Shown piece after piece: positions 25,020-33,090 of a stretch of DNA of 64,000 bases. Position 1 is the stretch's first letter, and each line of letters opens with the position of its first letter. The position numbers were made by a program, and so were the translations under genes. The notes below the pieces were generated by a model that was given only the letters and a program-made list of their open reading frames with translations, was not told the DNA's origin and made no database searches. Origin of the DNA: CAVQXR01 sp963717955 (GTDB lineage: Bacteria > Actinomycetota > Thermoleophilia > Gaiellales > Gaiellaceae); contig CAVQXR010000002.1 in NCBI GenBank assembly GCA_963717955.1, positions 186,001 to 250,000 of the forward strand, given 5' to 3'.

Positions 25020-25159
25020 CGATGGACGCTCAGCCGAAGATCGCTGAGCGCGGCTTTGCCGTCGGGATCGCCGCGGGTCTCCCAGTAGACGAGGTTGCCG
25101 TCGCCGACCTCGAGCATCCCGTGGTCGTGCGGATCGGTGGGCGGATACAGCTCGGCCAT
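25020..25159 (-). pseudogene. N-terminal fragment of prolyl aminopeptidase
   Basis: From ATG 25159 the frame reads MAELYPPTDPHDHGMLEVGD, then GNLVYWETRGDPDGKAA, an unmistakable proline iminopeptidase N-terminus (ELYPxxxPyxxGxLxVgdgxxlYwE). Homology ends about 45 codons in, before the catalytic alpha/beta-hydrolase core. The break is near the element's left end, so the rest was probably lost by deletion or integration. Confidence 0.65.
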
Positions 25160-25307
25160 GTCAAGAGTCTGCCGATCACGCGGTTGGCCGCGCGAGGTGG
25201 CACAGGCTTGCACGAGTGTGCGCTCGTCAGGGCCTGCCCCTGACGGTTGCCGCTCAGCCGGGCGCACCACGATCCCTCGGTCACCGGGAGCAGATCGTGC
25301 CATCGCC

Positions 25308-25751
25308 CTAGCGTGCGGCGAGCTCCTCAGCTTCCTTCCTGGCGAGGATCGCGTCGAGCACAGCGTATTCGGCCTCCTCGAGGGTCGCATACGCATAGTG
25401 GATCGCGAACAACGCATCATCTTCTGCGTCGTCGGCGCGCCTCTCAGCCATATCTAGGTCAAGCCCGGCCTTCTTCTCTTCGACGTTCTGACGGACATTG
25501 ACGATGTGCTTGGCCCACGAGCCTTGCAGGTCGTTCCACGACGCCGAAACGTGGGCCGCGGTCGCGTTGGCGTCCTCACGCAGCTTGTCGGCCTGCGCTG
25601 CCGCCTCCGCTCTGGCCTTGCTTGCAGCTCGCTCGACCTCGGCCTTCCCTTGGTCGCGCGCAGCTGCTGCCCGGTCCTCGGCCTGCTTGGCACGTGCCGA
25701 GAGCTGCGCGAGCGCCTCTGAAGCGCTCACCAGCTTGTCCGAAACGGTCAT
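25308..25751 (-). CDS. coiled-coil protein, element cargo
   Basis: A 147-aa protein from ATG 25751 (SD GGAGGT). Almost entirely Ala/Glu/Arg-rich heptads (SARAKQAEDRAAAARDQG, ASKARAEAAAQADKL), then a short loop (SWNDLQGSWAKHIVN) and a second helical part (ATLEEAEYAVLDAILARKEAEEL). No signal peptide or membrane segment. It resembles small actinobacterial stress-type coiled-coil proteins; function unknown. Confidence 0.7.
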   Translation of the reverse strand: MTVSDKLVSASEALAQLSARAKQAEDRAAAARDQGKAEVERAASKARAEAAAQADKLREDANATAAHVSASWNDLQGSWAKHIVNVRQNVEEKKAGLDLDMAERRADDAEDDALFAIHYAYATLEEAEYAVLDAILARKEAEELAAR

Positions 25752-25846
25752 GGGCACCTCCAATCTGGGTTATTGGTGCACCGAGACGCAGGGTGCATGA
25801 TGACAGGTCCGATACGCCCTGTCGAACGTTTCAATTGGCGAAGACG

Positions 25847-26284
25847 CTACGTGCCGTCTGACCGCGCGCGCGTGTCGGCGTGGATCGCTCTCGTTAGCTC
25901 GAGGATCTGGTTGGACAGATCGAGCAGCTGTTGGTTCTGCTCGTCCTCCTTCTTGACGGTCTGCCATTGCTGGTCGGCAAGCACTTGACGCTTCGCGTCG
26001 GCCCTGTTTTGGCTGATCAGCACGAATGTCGAGAGGAAGATTGCCTCGAGCGAGACAATCATCGTGAGCAGGCCGTACGGATACTCCTCGACGCCGAACC
26101 CGATCCAGCAGCCAAACCAAACAACGTGCACGTAGACGAACACCATGGATCCGGCAAACGTCGTGATCTGATCCGCGGTCCGGTTCTGGACGCTCTCACT
26201 TCGCTGTTTCGCGTGCTCGAGGAGCGCGGGGTTCGGCTCTAGCGAGATGTGTCGTGGGCGTTGGGCTAGGATCGCTCGCTTCAC
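25847..26284 (-). CDS. DUF1003-family membrane protein
   Basis: A 145-aa protein. NRTADQITTFAGSMVFVYVHVVWFGCWIG followed by YPYGLLTMIVSLEAIFLSTFVLISQNRADAKRQVLAD is the DUF1003 pattern: two membrane helices, then NR and a cytoplasmic coiled-coil C-terminus (DEQNQQLLDLSNQILELTRAI). Role unknown across the family. Confidence 0.82.
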   Translation of the reverse strand: MKRAILAQRPRHISLEPNPALLEHAKQRSESVQNRTADQITTFAGSMVFVYVHVVWFGCWIGFGVEEYPYGLLTMIVSLEAIFLSTFVLISQNRADAKRQVLADQQWQTVKKEDEQNQQLLDLSNQILELTRAIHADTRARSDGT

Positions 26285-26465
26285 GGTCGAATCGCTCCCT
26301 TCCAGAGGAGTTCGTCGTCTTCCTCGCGTGGGCTATCTATCGACTAGGCCCCGAAATATGGACTCCCGTGGGCCGCTTCGGCGTTCGAGGGGCTCAAGCG
26401 GAGCGGCCCTACTCCGCCGCGAACGCGAGACTCGCCCGAGTCGAGTCGGATTTGTGCGGTGGCCG

Positions 26466-26636
26466 CTAAGCGCGTAGAGCGACACGGAGCAGCTCCGCAA
26501 GGACCACACTGACGAGCGCGACCACGAGACCGGTGATCCACCCGCTCACGTCCTGTGAGTCGAGGATCGCGCCGACGGCCGTTCCCACGCCAACGATGCC
26601 AGTGGAACCCGCGATCTTGAGGTAGCCGATACCCAT
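26466..26636 (-). CDS. 56-aa small membrane protein
   Basis: ATG 26636 opens MGIGYLKIAGSTGIVGVGTA, VGAILDSQDVSG and a hydrophobic helix WITGLVVALVSVVLAELLRVALRA to the TAG at 26466-26468. The AT-rich TTTAACATAATTTG just upstream may be the promoter; no SD is visible. Codon use is regular. Probably one or two membrane passes; unknown role. Confidence 0.55.
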   Translation of the reverse strand: MGIGYLKIAGSTGIVGVGTAVGAILDSQDVSGWITGLVVALVSVVLAELLRVALRA

Positions 26637-26806
26637 CGGGCAAATTATGTTAAACCGCCACGACCAGATTGGGGGCCGAGCCGCGACAGCCCGGACCGGT
26701 TCCGCTCACTGCGGCCGAGTTCGCTGGCCGCGCCCCCATCCACCTCGGTTTCCGAACGCTTGGAGCGCAACCTCACGACGGAGCTTGCTCGCAAGCAGGG
26801 CCGCAG

Positions 26807-27007
26807 AAGGACGTCCACGTGCGCGCCTACGATTTCAACGGGAACGAGCTATGGACTCAGATCGTTGGGAGCACCGCCACGGATGCCCCAAGTGGTATTG
26901 CCGTCAACGCTTCCGGCGCGTATGTGGGCGGCAGCACCCGTTGCACGTTGGGTGCGATCGCCAATGCGGGCAGTGGCGACGGCTTCGTTCTCAAGATCAC
27001 GAGATGA
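26807..27007 (+). pseudogene. C-terminal fragment of an SBBP-type beta-propeller protein
   Basis: The plus frame reads KDVHVRAYDFNGNELWTQIVG, then GIAVNASGAYVGGST and GDGFVLKITR at the stop. This is the D-x-f-v-x-k-Y-d-x-x-G-n-e-l-W repeat of SBBP/beta-propeller proteins. Only one repeat survives and nothing upstream in the frame fits. Convergent with the integrase. Confidence 0.55.
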
Positions 27008-27023
27008 TCGTGCGAAGAAGTGT

Positions 27024-28187
27024 TCAGACTCCGAGGACGAGATCCCCGAGTGCCGCGTTCGCCGTGTGCCTCCTATCGCCCACATCCGTGTAGACGGCCA
27101 GGGTGAACTCGGCGCGGGTGTGGCCGATCTGGCGCATCGTGTAGCGGGGGTCGGCTCCCGTCTCCGCCATCAGCCGGGCGTAGGTTCGCCGCAGTGAGTG
27201 GAAGGTGACGCCCTCGGGGATGAGCGGGCGGCCTGCAGCAGTGAGGTGCTCGTTGGCCCGCTCGATGGCCGGGTAGAGAATCCGCGTCCGGAGGGTGTTG
27301 CGCTCGCGCCTGGTCCCGTTGCGGGTCGGGAACACGAAGTCGTCCGGTCGGCCGAACCGGGTGCGGGCCTTCCACGCCTTCAGGTCGTCCAGAAGATGTG
27401 GCGCGAGGTCAACACGGCGGACCCCGGCTGCGGTCTTCGACTCGCGCACGTGCAGCCACCCTCCCGCGAGGTCGATGTCCCGCCACTTCAGTCCGGTGAG
27501 TTCGCCCGCGCGGAGGCCGCCGCCGAGGATCGCCGTTGCGAGCAGCGTTCGGTGCTCGCCCGCAGCGTCGAGGAGCGCCCTCACCTGTCCGGCGTCCATC
27601 GAGTGGCGCTCGGGCGAGTCGCTCTTGAGGCGGCGTCGCCGACCACGCGCCGGGTTCGAGGCGAGCCATCCGTACTCGATCGCTTCGTCGATGATCATCG
27701 CGAGGTGCTTCAGCGTCTTGTTGATCGACGAGGCCGACAGCGGTCTCGCGACGAGTCGTTCGTCGCGCTCCCGGACCTTCGCCCGCCTGTAACGGTCAAC
27801 CTCCTCGACCGTGATCTGGGAGAGCCGGTGACCGGCGAAGTAGGGGAGGAGGTGGCAGGTTAGCGACCACCGGTAGTCCTCCAAGGTTCGCGGCTGAAGA
27901 CCGTCGGCCTCGCGCCCGGCCAGCCACTCGGAAGCGAACACGTGGAAGGTCGGCTCCTCCCTCACGAGTGCGGGTTCGGGTTCCGGTTCGGGTGGCCGCC
28001 AGATCCCGCGCCTCACGTCGGCGAGGACGTTTGCGAGTTCCTGATCGGCCTTCCGGCGCGTCCACCCGTCCTCGGAGGATCCGAGCGTCAGGTACTCGCG
28101 TCGCCCGTTCGCGCGGAACCGGAGCGCATATACGGTGCCCTTCTTCGTCTCGCGCTCGACAACCGTGCCGGTGTTCGCCCGTGCCAT
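27024..28187 (-). CDS. tyrosine-type site-specific integrase
   Basis: A 387-aa protein from ATG 28187 (GGAGG 9 bp upstream). The N-terminal arm-binding domain (GTVYALRFRANGRREYLTLG) and SAM-like core-binding domain (FHVFASEWLAGREADGLQPRTLEDY) are followed by the catalytic residues: Arg in GGGLRAGELTGLKW, Lys in ESKTAAGVRRV, His-x-x-Arg in FHSLRRTYARLM, His in IGHTRAEF and Tyr in LAVYTDVG. Complete and probably active. It lies in the middle of the element between the tRNA-Val repeats rather than at an edge. Confidence 0.93.
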   Translation of the reverse strand: MARANTGTVVERETKKGTVYALRFRANGRREYLTLGSSEDGWTRRKADQELANVLADVRRGIWRPPEPEPEPALVREEPTFHVFASEWLAGREADGLQPRTLEDYRWSLTCHLLPYFAGHRLSQITVEEVDRYRRAKVRERDERLVARPLSASSINKTLKHLAMIIDEAIEYGWLASNPARGRRRRLKSDSPERHSMDAGQVRALLDAAGEHRTLLATAILGGGLRAGELTGLKWRDIDLAGGWLHVRESKTAAGVRRVDLAPHLLDDLKAWKARTRFGRPDDFVFPTRNGTRRERNTLRTRILYPAIERANEHLTAAGRPLIPEGVTFHSLRRTYARLMAETGADPRYTMRQIGHTRAEFTLAVYTDVGDRRHTANAALGDLVLGV

Positions 28188-28307
28188 CGTCAACTACCTC
28201 CGATCCCGGAGGCAGCCGACGAGAGGAAGGCACGGTAGCGTGCCACTCGCGCCGGAGCTTGTCCCTCCGGTGCCACGGCCGGGGGCGTGACAGCGCCGCC
28301 CGGCCAT

Positions 28308-28769
28308 TTAGTTTTCCTCCCCTATGGTAGTCGGCCGAGAGGCATCAGATCGGCCGCGAATGGGCAGCAGCCCGGACCCAGTGCCCAATGGCGGGTTCCT
28401 GCGTCGCCGCCGGTTCGGGTTGGTCACGGGGGTTTCCGGGGGTGGCGACCTCCTGCTAGGCGAGCAGGCGGTCAGGCGTTCGGCGACCGTCTGAGGGTGG
28501 AATCGCAGCCGTGGACGTGGGCCGTTTCCAAGGCGGATCGCGCCGATGTCGTCAGCGTGCCCGTAGATCCAGTAGCGGCTGAGGCCGAAGCGGCGGGCAA
28601 GCTCGGCGGCGTCGATCAGGCCGTCGGTCGCGGTCGATTGCCGGGGCTGGGGTTCGGCGAGGGCGAGGAGCGCGTTGAGCGCGTCGGCGAGGGCTGGGTC
28701 GCCATGGAGGATCGTCTCGGGGGTCACGCGGATCGTGATCGTTATCCCGCGCACGGCGGCCTCAGCCAC
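28308..28769 (-). CDS. excisionase-like HTH protein
   Basis: A 153-aa protein. Residues 45-95 (LIDAAELARRFGLSRYWIYGHADDIGAIRLGNGPRPRLRF) match the AlpA/HTH_17 winged helix of excisionases and phage regulators. The C-terminal 50 aa is Arg/Pro-rich and looks disordered. The start overlaps the end of the upstream gene by 8 bp and it precedes the integrase, as an Xis would. Its inside carries one AGTGCCCA site. Confidence 0.65.
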   Translation of the reverse strand: MAEAAVRGITITIRVTPETILHGDPALADALNALLALAEPQPRQSTATDGLIDAAELARRFGLSRYWIYGHADDIGAIRLGNGPRPRLRFHPQTVAERLTACSPSRRSPPPETPVTNPNRRRRRNPPLGTGSGLLPIRGRSDASRPTTIGEEN

Positions 28770-29130
28770 CGAATCCGCCTCTGGCTCGCCGGACCGCTGC
28801 CACGAGGGCGGCCCTGTCGGCCTTCTCGCCGGTAAGGGTGTCGGCCAACGCGCCGGGATCGATCTCGGCCCGCAGCGCCGTCTCGACTTCGGCCGCGAGG
28901 GTGGCCGGGTCGAGGGCCTCGGCCTGGACGGTGCCGCCTCTGAAACCGCCGCGCCGGTCGGTCTTCTTCGCCGGTGCTGTCGGCAGGCCGTAGGTGGTGA
29001 TCTGCTCGGGCGTCACGGCGACCCGTCGAAACTCGACCGTCCCACTGGGCTGACCCATGCCGGTCACGAACGCGGACACGTCGTCGGCAAGGGAGTCGAA
29101 CAGCGCAACCCCGGAGGCGACGCCGGTCAC
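28762..29130 (-). CDS. hypothetical 122-aa mobile-element protein
   Basis: GTG 29130 follows GGAGAG. The product has VTPEQITTYGLPTAPAKKTDRR and VQAEALDPATLAAEVETALRAEIDP. This looks like the C-terminal tail of element-encoded DNA-handling proteins (the QIxxYgLPtapak motif), so it may be a shortened version of a longer ancestor. It forms an operon with the HTH gene. Function not assignable. Confidence 0.5.
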   Translation of the reverse strand: MTGVASGVALFDSLADDVSAFVTGMGQPSGTVEFRRVAVTPEQITTYGLPTAPAKKTDRRGGFRGGTVQAEALDPATLAAEVETALRAEIDPGALADTLTGEKADRAALVAAVRRARGGFGG

Positions 29131-29314
29131 CGGCTCTCCGTGTCACCGGGTCGGGGACCGGCTTTCCGGGGATGCCATTGTTCGGGTGTTACTAGGGTCG
29201 GGTTTGGTGCTCCGCCAGGGGGCGAGCGCTCACGATCCCGGAACTAGCTCGCTTGGACCTATCGCTCGGGCACACGGCTCGCCGCACAACCTACTCGACC
29301 CGCTTCTGGCTCTC

Positions 29315-29647
29315 CTACCTGGAAGCGTGCACGCGCCGGAAATGCATCCACCACTTCCATCGCGGAGGCTGTTCCGGCGGCATGTCTGCGTTCGTGGGCA
29401 CGGAGACGCTCGACCCAGAAGCAGGATCGGAGGTCGCTGGGTTCTCGTTGCTGTCATGGGTGTCAATCTGGGGCAGCGGATCGCTCCCAGGCTCGGAAGC
29501 CTGACCGGTCGAAGTGACCGTTACCTCGGAGGTAGCGGGAGGAGACGAGGAGGAACTGCCGCCGCAGCCTGACGCCAAGACGACCGCGACAGCCAGCGAG
29601 GCCAGTCCCCATCTGGCCACGTGAGGTGTGCCCCGCATACGGATCAT
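29315..29647 (-). CDS. small lipoprotein, element cargo
   Basis: A 110-aa protein with a lipoprotein signal (WGLASLAVAVVLASGCGG; lipobox LASGC). The mature part is low-complexity S/T/P/D-rich (SSSSSPPATSEVTVTSTG). No domain recognised; the C-terminus (PPRWKWWMHFRRVHASR) is basic and aromatic. Start ATG 29647 or 29638. Confidence 0.55.
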   Translation of the reverse strand: MIRMRGTPHVARWGLASLAVAVVLASGCGGSSSSSPPATSEVTVTSTGQASEPGSDPLPQIDTHDSNENPATSDPASGSSVSVPTNADMPPEQPPRWKWWMHFRRVHASR

Positions 29648-29890
29648 GCTACGGCCGTTCTCATCCGGCGGCATCCGCGCCAACGCCGAACCGGGATTCC
29701 GCGAAGCCACGCACCGTTCACGGCGAAGTACGGCCATCGCCATTGGGCACTAGCCCGTTTCCAGTGCCCAAATCCCGGGCAATCTGGCCGAATCCACGGT
29801 AGTCCGAGGTCCACGAAGTGAGGCGTCGAGTGCCTTGATTCTGCTCAACCAAGCCGTTCACAGGCCCCTTGGGCGGTTTCGGCTATTCGT

Positions 29891-29936
29891 CCTTACAAGC
29901 AGGAGGTCGCTGGTTCGAACCCGGCACCGCCCACTC
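29891..29936 (+). repeat. attR of the tRNA-Val element
   Basis: The exact 46-bp copy of the tRNA-Val 3' half. The 5' half of the tRNA is absent here (29881-29890 is unrelated), so this is not a gene but the distal junction. Confidence 0.88.
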
Positions 29937-29975
29937 GCGAAGCCGCTGCAAACAGGCACCGCCTGTGCCCGCCCC

Positions 29976-30362
29976 CTACCAGGGAGGGCTGCTCCAGCTG
30001 CGCCCGGTATCCGTGATCTCCCAACTCTCCACGGCCTTGCCGCCGGCAATGCGCACGAAGACCATCTCCGGCCACGTTGCCCGTTCGCCGGTGGGCGCGT
30101 GGGTACCGCTGAAGGTGAGGCGCACCGCGACAATGTCCGCCTCGGCCACCATGGACCCGATCTCGACGCGCACGTCCGGGAACTCTTCGTGCAAGCCCGC
30201 GAAGGCCCGCCTCATTCCCTCGGGACCGCGACCGACTCCGGGCGCTTCCGGGTGAAGCTCGTGCACTTCGGCGAACAGTTCATCGGCCGAGTCCAGGTTC
30301 TTCCCATTGATCACTTCCTCGATGATGCGCCGCAGAACGGCCTTGTTCTCAGCGGTTCCCAC
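29976..30362 (-). CDS. SnoaL-like (ester cyclase) family protein
   Basis: 128 aa from GTG 30362, with GAGGAGG 7 bp upstream; an ATG further upstream has no homology. NKAVLRRIIEEVINGKNLDSADELFAEV, then GPEGMRRAFAGLHEEFPDVRVEI and RATWPEMVFVRIAGGKAVESWEITD are the NTF2-like SnoaL pattern. Such enzymes act on polyketide-like or other small molecules. First chromosomal gene after attR. Divergent from the HapK-like gene. Confidence 0.85.
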   Translation of the reverse strand: MGTAENKAVLRRIIEEVINGKNLDSADELFAEVHELHPEAPGVGRGPEGMRRAFAGLHEEFPDVRVEIGSMVAEADIVAVRLTFSGTHAPTGERATWPEMVFVRIAGGKAVESWEITDTGRSWSSPPW

Positions 30363-30525
30363 TGGGCAGCCTCCTCGCTCGATGGTTCCGCCACTCCCTG
30401 GCGGAAGGGCACGGCCGGCTCGTTCGCGTTGGGTTCGGGTATCGAGATTACGCGACATCTCGACCGCCACCTTGACAGGCGCCTCCCGACCTCCCGAAGA
30501 TGCGGCGAAACCGCCGAAGGGAGCC

Positions 30526-30873
30526 ATGATGGGGAAGAAGCTCGTGCTGCTCACGTACACGCCGCGACCGCTCGACGAGGACGAGTACTCGAGGTTCATC
30601 CGCGAGATCGACTACCCGGCGTTTCGCCAGAACCCGGACATCCTCGACTACGGCTGCTGGCGCGTCCGCGACAGCGTGCAGGGCTCGGAGTCGTTCACGC
30701 ACTTCGACCTGATGGAGGTGGCGGACTTGGAGCGCTGGGAGGCGATCGCCGGGGACCCGATCGTCCGCGGCAACGTCGAACGCTGGACGCGTGAGTGGTC
30801 GCGTCACGGCGAGGGGCATCCGACCCCGGCCGACAACCTGAAGGTCTCCTTCTGCGAGCGGTACTGGGGATGA
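30526..30873 (+). CDS. REDY/HapK-like small alpha-beta barrel protein
   Basis: A 115-aa protein (ATG 30526 or 30529). KKLVLLTYTPRPLDEDEYSRFIREIDYPAFRQNPDILDY and the aromatic-rich tail resemble REDY-like HapK proteins of the EthD/NIPSNAP fold. No catalytic residue can be named. Next to a SnoaL-like gene, so a role in a small-molecule pathway is possible but not shown. Confidence 0.6.
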   Translation: MMGKKLVLLTYTPRPLDEDEYSRFIREIDYPAFRQNPDILDYGCWRVRDSVQGSESFTHFDLMEVADLERWEAIAGDPIVRGNVERWTREWSRHGEGHPTPADNLKVSFCERYWG

Positions 30874-30919
30874 CGTGCTGAGGTCACGCTAACTCCGTTG
30901 CGGAAGGACACGATCGCGG

Positions 30920-30935
30920 CTTTGACACGTCAAAG
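30920..30935 (+). promoter_or_regulatory. 16-bp perfect palindrome, possible operator
   Basis: CTTTGAC-AC-GTCAAAG is perfectly symmetric and contains TTGACA. A TGCTACGAT (extended -10-like) lies about 20 bp further on, upstream of the small gene at 31115. The 30874-31114 stretch has no gene otherwise. The binding protein is unknown. Confidence 0.4.
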
Positions 30936-31114
30936 GCGAGGGGCAGCGGACCGGCTGCTACGATCAGGTCGTCATCACGAGTGCGACGGACGCAGCCCGT
31001 CGCCGCCAACCTGCGAGCCGCAAGGTGGCACCAACGATGAGGCCCGGATCGGGCAACGGCTCACACGACACGGTTCGACGGAACAGCTGCGTCCGGTCGC
31101 GGAAGGGAGCGACC

Positions 31115-31357
31115 ATGGCACGAGCACGGACGGCCGGGGAGCAACCGAGGATCGCCCTCTGCGTTGAGGCCGACAACGAGGTTCGCGAGCTGCCCGCGAA
31201 CGAGGCGGCGAGAGTGGCCCGGCGCTACCCGGCGCTGGAGCACGAGTATCGCAAGCTCGCGGCCATGTCCGGCAGACCTGGAGGGCGGCTCATCGTGATC
31301 GATCAGCGGCTCGTCGATGAGATCGTCGCCTGGCTCGGCCGACCTCGCCGCTCGTGA
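31115..31357 (+). CDS. hypothetical 80-aa protein
   Basis: ATG 31115 follows GAAGGGAG; the earlier in-frame ATG (31025) has no SD. RIALCVEADNEVRELPANEAARVARRYPALEHEYRKLAAM suggests mixed alpha/beta with a helical middle, ending VDEIVAWLGRPRRS. No family recognised. Lies convergent to the XRE-cupin regulator. Confidence 0.5.
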   Translation: MARARTAGEQPRIALCVEADNEVRELPANEAARVARRYPALEHEYRKLAAMSGRPGGRLIVIDQRLVDEIVAWLGRPRRS

Positions 31358-31430
31358 CGAGCCGCGATGAGGCACGGAGTTCACGGCTCGAGATACCCGC
31401 CGTTCGTGCTGCAGCGCGTGCCAGGAGCGA

Positions 31431-32057
31431 TCAACGCTCCCGGCCGACCACGAACCAGATTGCGTGCACGGGCTCGTCCCCGATGGTCGCGAGCCGGTGC
31501 GGGGTCGTGCACTCGAACCCGATCGAGTCCCCCGGTGCGAGCTCGTGGGTGTCGAAGCCGATCGTCACCTGGAGGCGGCCGGACAGCACGTACCCGAACT
31601 CCCGGCCGCTGTGGCGTAGCAGGGCATTCGCCGGCGCCGACTCTCCCCCGACGCCGTAGACGAGGTAGAGGAAGTCGATGTCGGGATCGGCGGTCGGTGC
31701 CAGGCGCTCCCAGCTGACGCCGCTTCCGAGCTCGACCCTCGGCCGATTCGCCGGGTGCTGTACGACGTCGTCCGGCCCGGCCGGTGACTGGTCGCCCGGA
31801 AGCGGGCCGTCGGCGCTCGACGTCGGGCCGGAGAACGCGATCTCGCTGAGCGAGAGACGGAGCTCGCTCGCGATCGCGAACAGGGTCGTCGCCGAGGGAT
31901 CCGCCTTGCCCTTCTCGATCTGCGAGATGTGAGCCGGCGAGACGCCGACTCGGCGGGCAAGCTCGCGGACCCCGATGTCCTGACGGAGCCGTGCCTCGCG
32001 GAGCCGCGCCCCGAGGTACGCACGGGCATCCTGCGACCGTACCAGCCGACGGTTCAT
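31431..32057 (-). CDS. XRE-family regulator with cupin sensor domain
   Basis: 208 aa. Residues 16-72 are an XRE helix-turn-helix (LREARLRQDIGVRELARRVGVSPAHISQIEKGKADPS). Residues 125-205 are a cupin_2 barrel (FGYVLSGRLQVTIGFDTHELAPGDSIGFECTTPHRL). This architecture usually senses small metabolites and controls the divergent catabolic gene set. Here that is the xanthine-dehydrogenase-like operon starting at 32215, whose promoter carries a perfect palindrome. Confidence 0.9.
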   Translation of the reverse strand: MNRRLVRSQDARAYLGARLREARLRQDIGVRELARRVGVSPAHISQIEKGKADPSATTLFAIASELRLSLSEIAFSGPTSSADGPLPGDQSPAGPDDVVQHPANRPRVELGSGVSWERLAPTADPDIDFLYLVYGVGGESAPANALLRHSGREFGYVLSGRLQVTIGFDTHELAPGDSIGFECTTPHRLATIGDEPVHAIWFVVGRER

Positions 32058-32174
32058 GGGCGAAGTATGGCAGACGGAGCACGACGTGTTCTTCCTGGTG
32101 AACAGAGGAGATGCCGAATCTGGCCCACATATCCAAGTATCCAAGCCGTCTCTGCGGACTTCCTGGCCGCGATC

Positions 32175-32213
32175 TTGACAAGTCGCGGACATCGTGTTTA
32201 CACTCGTAAACAC
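32175..32213 (+). promoter_or_regulatory. promoter and palindromic operator of the molybdoenzyme operon
   Basis: TTGACA (32175-32180), an 18-bp spacer and TACACT (32199-32204) make a near-consensus promoter. The perfect palindrome GTGTTTAC-ACTC-GTAAACAC (32194-32213) covers the -10 and ends 1 bp before the ATG at 32215. Transcription would start almost at the ATG (leaderless or nearly), and a repressor on the palindrome would block it. Confidence 0.65.
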
Positions 32214-32214
32214 C

Positions 32215-33090
32215 ATGAAGCCAGCGAGCTTCGAGTACCACCCGGTACGGGACTGCGAGGAAGTCGTAGCGATGCTGCGGGATCTCGGCGACGATGCCCG
32301 GGTTCTCGCGGGCGGGCAGAGCCTGATCCCGCTCATGAACTTCCGCCTCTCGCAGCCGGCGCACCTCGTGGCCATCGCCGGCATCGAGGAGCTTCGCTAC
32401 GTCCGCGTCGAAGGCCAGGAGCTCGCTGTCGGCGCGGCCGCGCGCCAGGCGGACGTCGAGCACGACGGCACCGTTCGCGAGCAGCTGCCGCTGCTCGCCG
32501 AGGCGATCGGGCTGGTGGCCCATCCGCCGATCAGGCATCGCGGGACGGTATGCGGGAGCCTTGCGCACGCCGATCCCGCAGCCGAGCTTCCCGCCGTGGC
32601 GCTCGCGCTCGGCGCGACGCTCGTTGCGCGGAGCGCGGCCGGGGATCGGCTCGTACCGGCGGCCGACTTCTTCCAGGGGGCGTTCGCCACGGCGCTTGCC
32701 CCCGATGAGCTGCTCGCCGAGGTCCGCTTCCGCCTCGATCGCGGGAACGGTCATGCGATCCTCGAGTGTGCGAGAACGCATGGGAACTTTGCGCTCGCCG
32801 GGGCCGTTTCGGTGCTCGGCCTCGACGACGCCCGCCGTGCGCGGAACGTCGCGATGGTGGTCTTCGGGGCCGGTCCGCGCGCGAGCCGGGTCGACGCCGC
32901 GGCCGCGCTTCTCGAGGGTGAGGTCGTGACCGAGGAGCTCATCGACGAGGCGGCGGCCCGGGCTGCCGACGAGATCGAGACGATCGCCGACATCCACGGC
33001 TCGGCTGCGTATCGCCGACGCCTCGTGCGCGTGTACGCCAAGCGGTCGTTGCGTCGTGCCATCGACCGAGCAGAGGAGGCGTCGAGATGA
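32215..33090 (+). CDS. xanthine dehydrogenase family, FAD-binding subunit
   Basis: A 291-aa protein from ATG 32215. RVLAGGQSLIPLMNFRL and RHRGTVCGSLAHADPAAELP are the two FAD-binding signatures of CoxM/XdhB-type subunits. The C-terminal CO_deh_flav_C domain follows (GNFALAGAVSVLGL). It passes electrons from the 2Fe-2S subunit to an acceptor. First gene of the operon; ATGA overlap with the next. Confidence 0.93.
   Translation: MKPASFEYHPVRDCEEVVAMLRDLGDDARVLAGGQSLIPLMNFRLSQPAHLVAIAGIEELRYVRVEGQELAVGAAARQADVEHDGTVREQLPLLAEAIGLVAHPPIRHRGTVCGSLAHADPAAELPAVALALGATLVARSAAGDRLVPAADFFQGAFATALAPDELLAEVRFRLDRGNGHAILECARTHGNFALAGAVSVLGLDDARRARNVAMVVFGAGPRASRVDAAAALLEGEVVTEELIDEAAARAADEIETIADIHGSAAYRRRLVRVYAKRSLRRAIDRAEEASR

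Larger units (their letters stand above)
24867..29936. mobile_element. integrative element of about 5 kb in tRNA-Val
   Basis: Bounded by an exact 46-bp direct repeat (24867-24912 and 29891-29936) that covers the tRNA-Val 3' half. It contains an intact tyrosine integrase, a MerR/AlpA-like HTH protein, several copies of AGTGCCCA near both ends, and small cargo genes. There are no conjugation, replication or phage structural genes, so it is a minimal or decayed genomic island. Cargo includes truncated genes (prolyl aminopeptidase start, SBBP propeller end). Confidence 0.85.

Noticed and set aside
29881..29945. Second tRNA-Val gene
   Set aside because: Only the 3' half is present; there is no acceptor 5' strand or D-arm, so it is an attachment-site copy.
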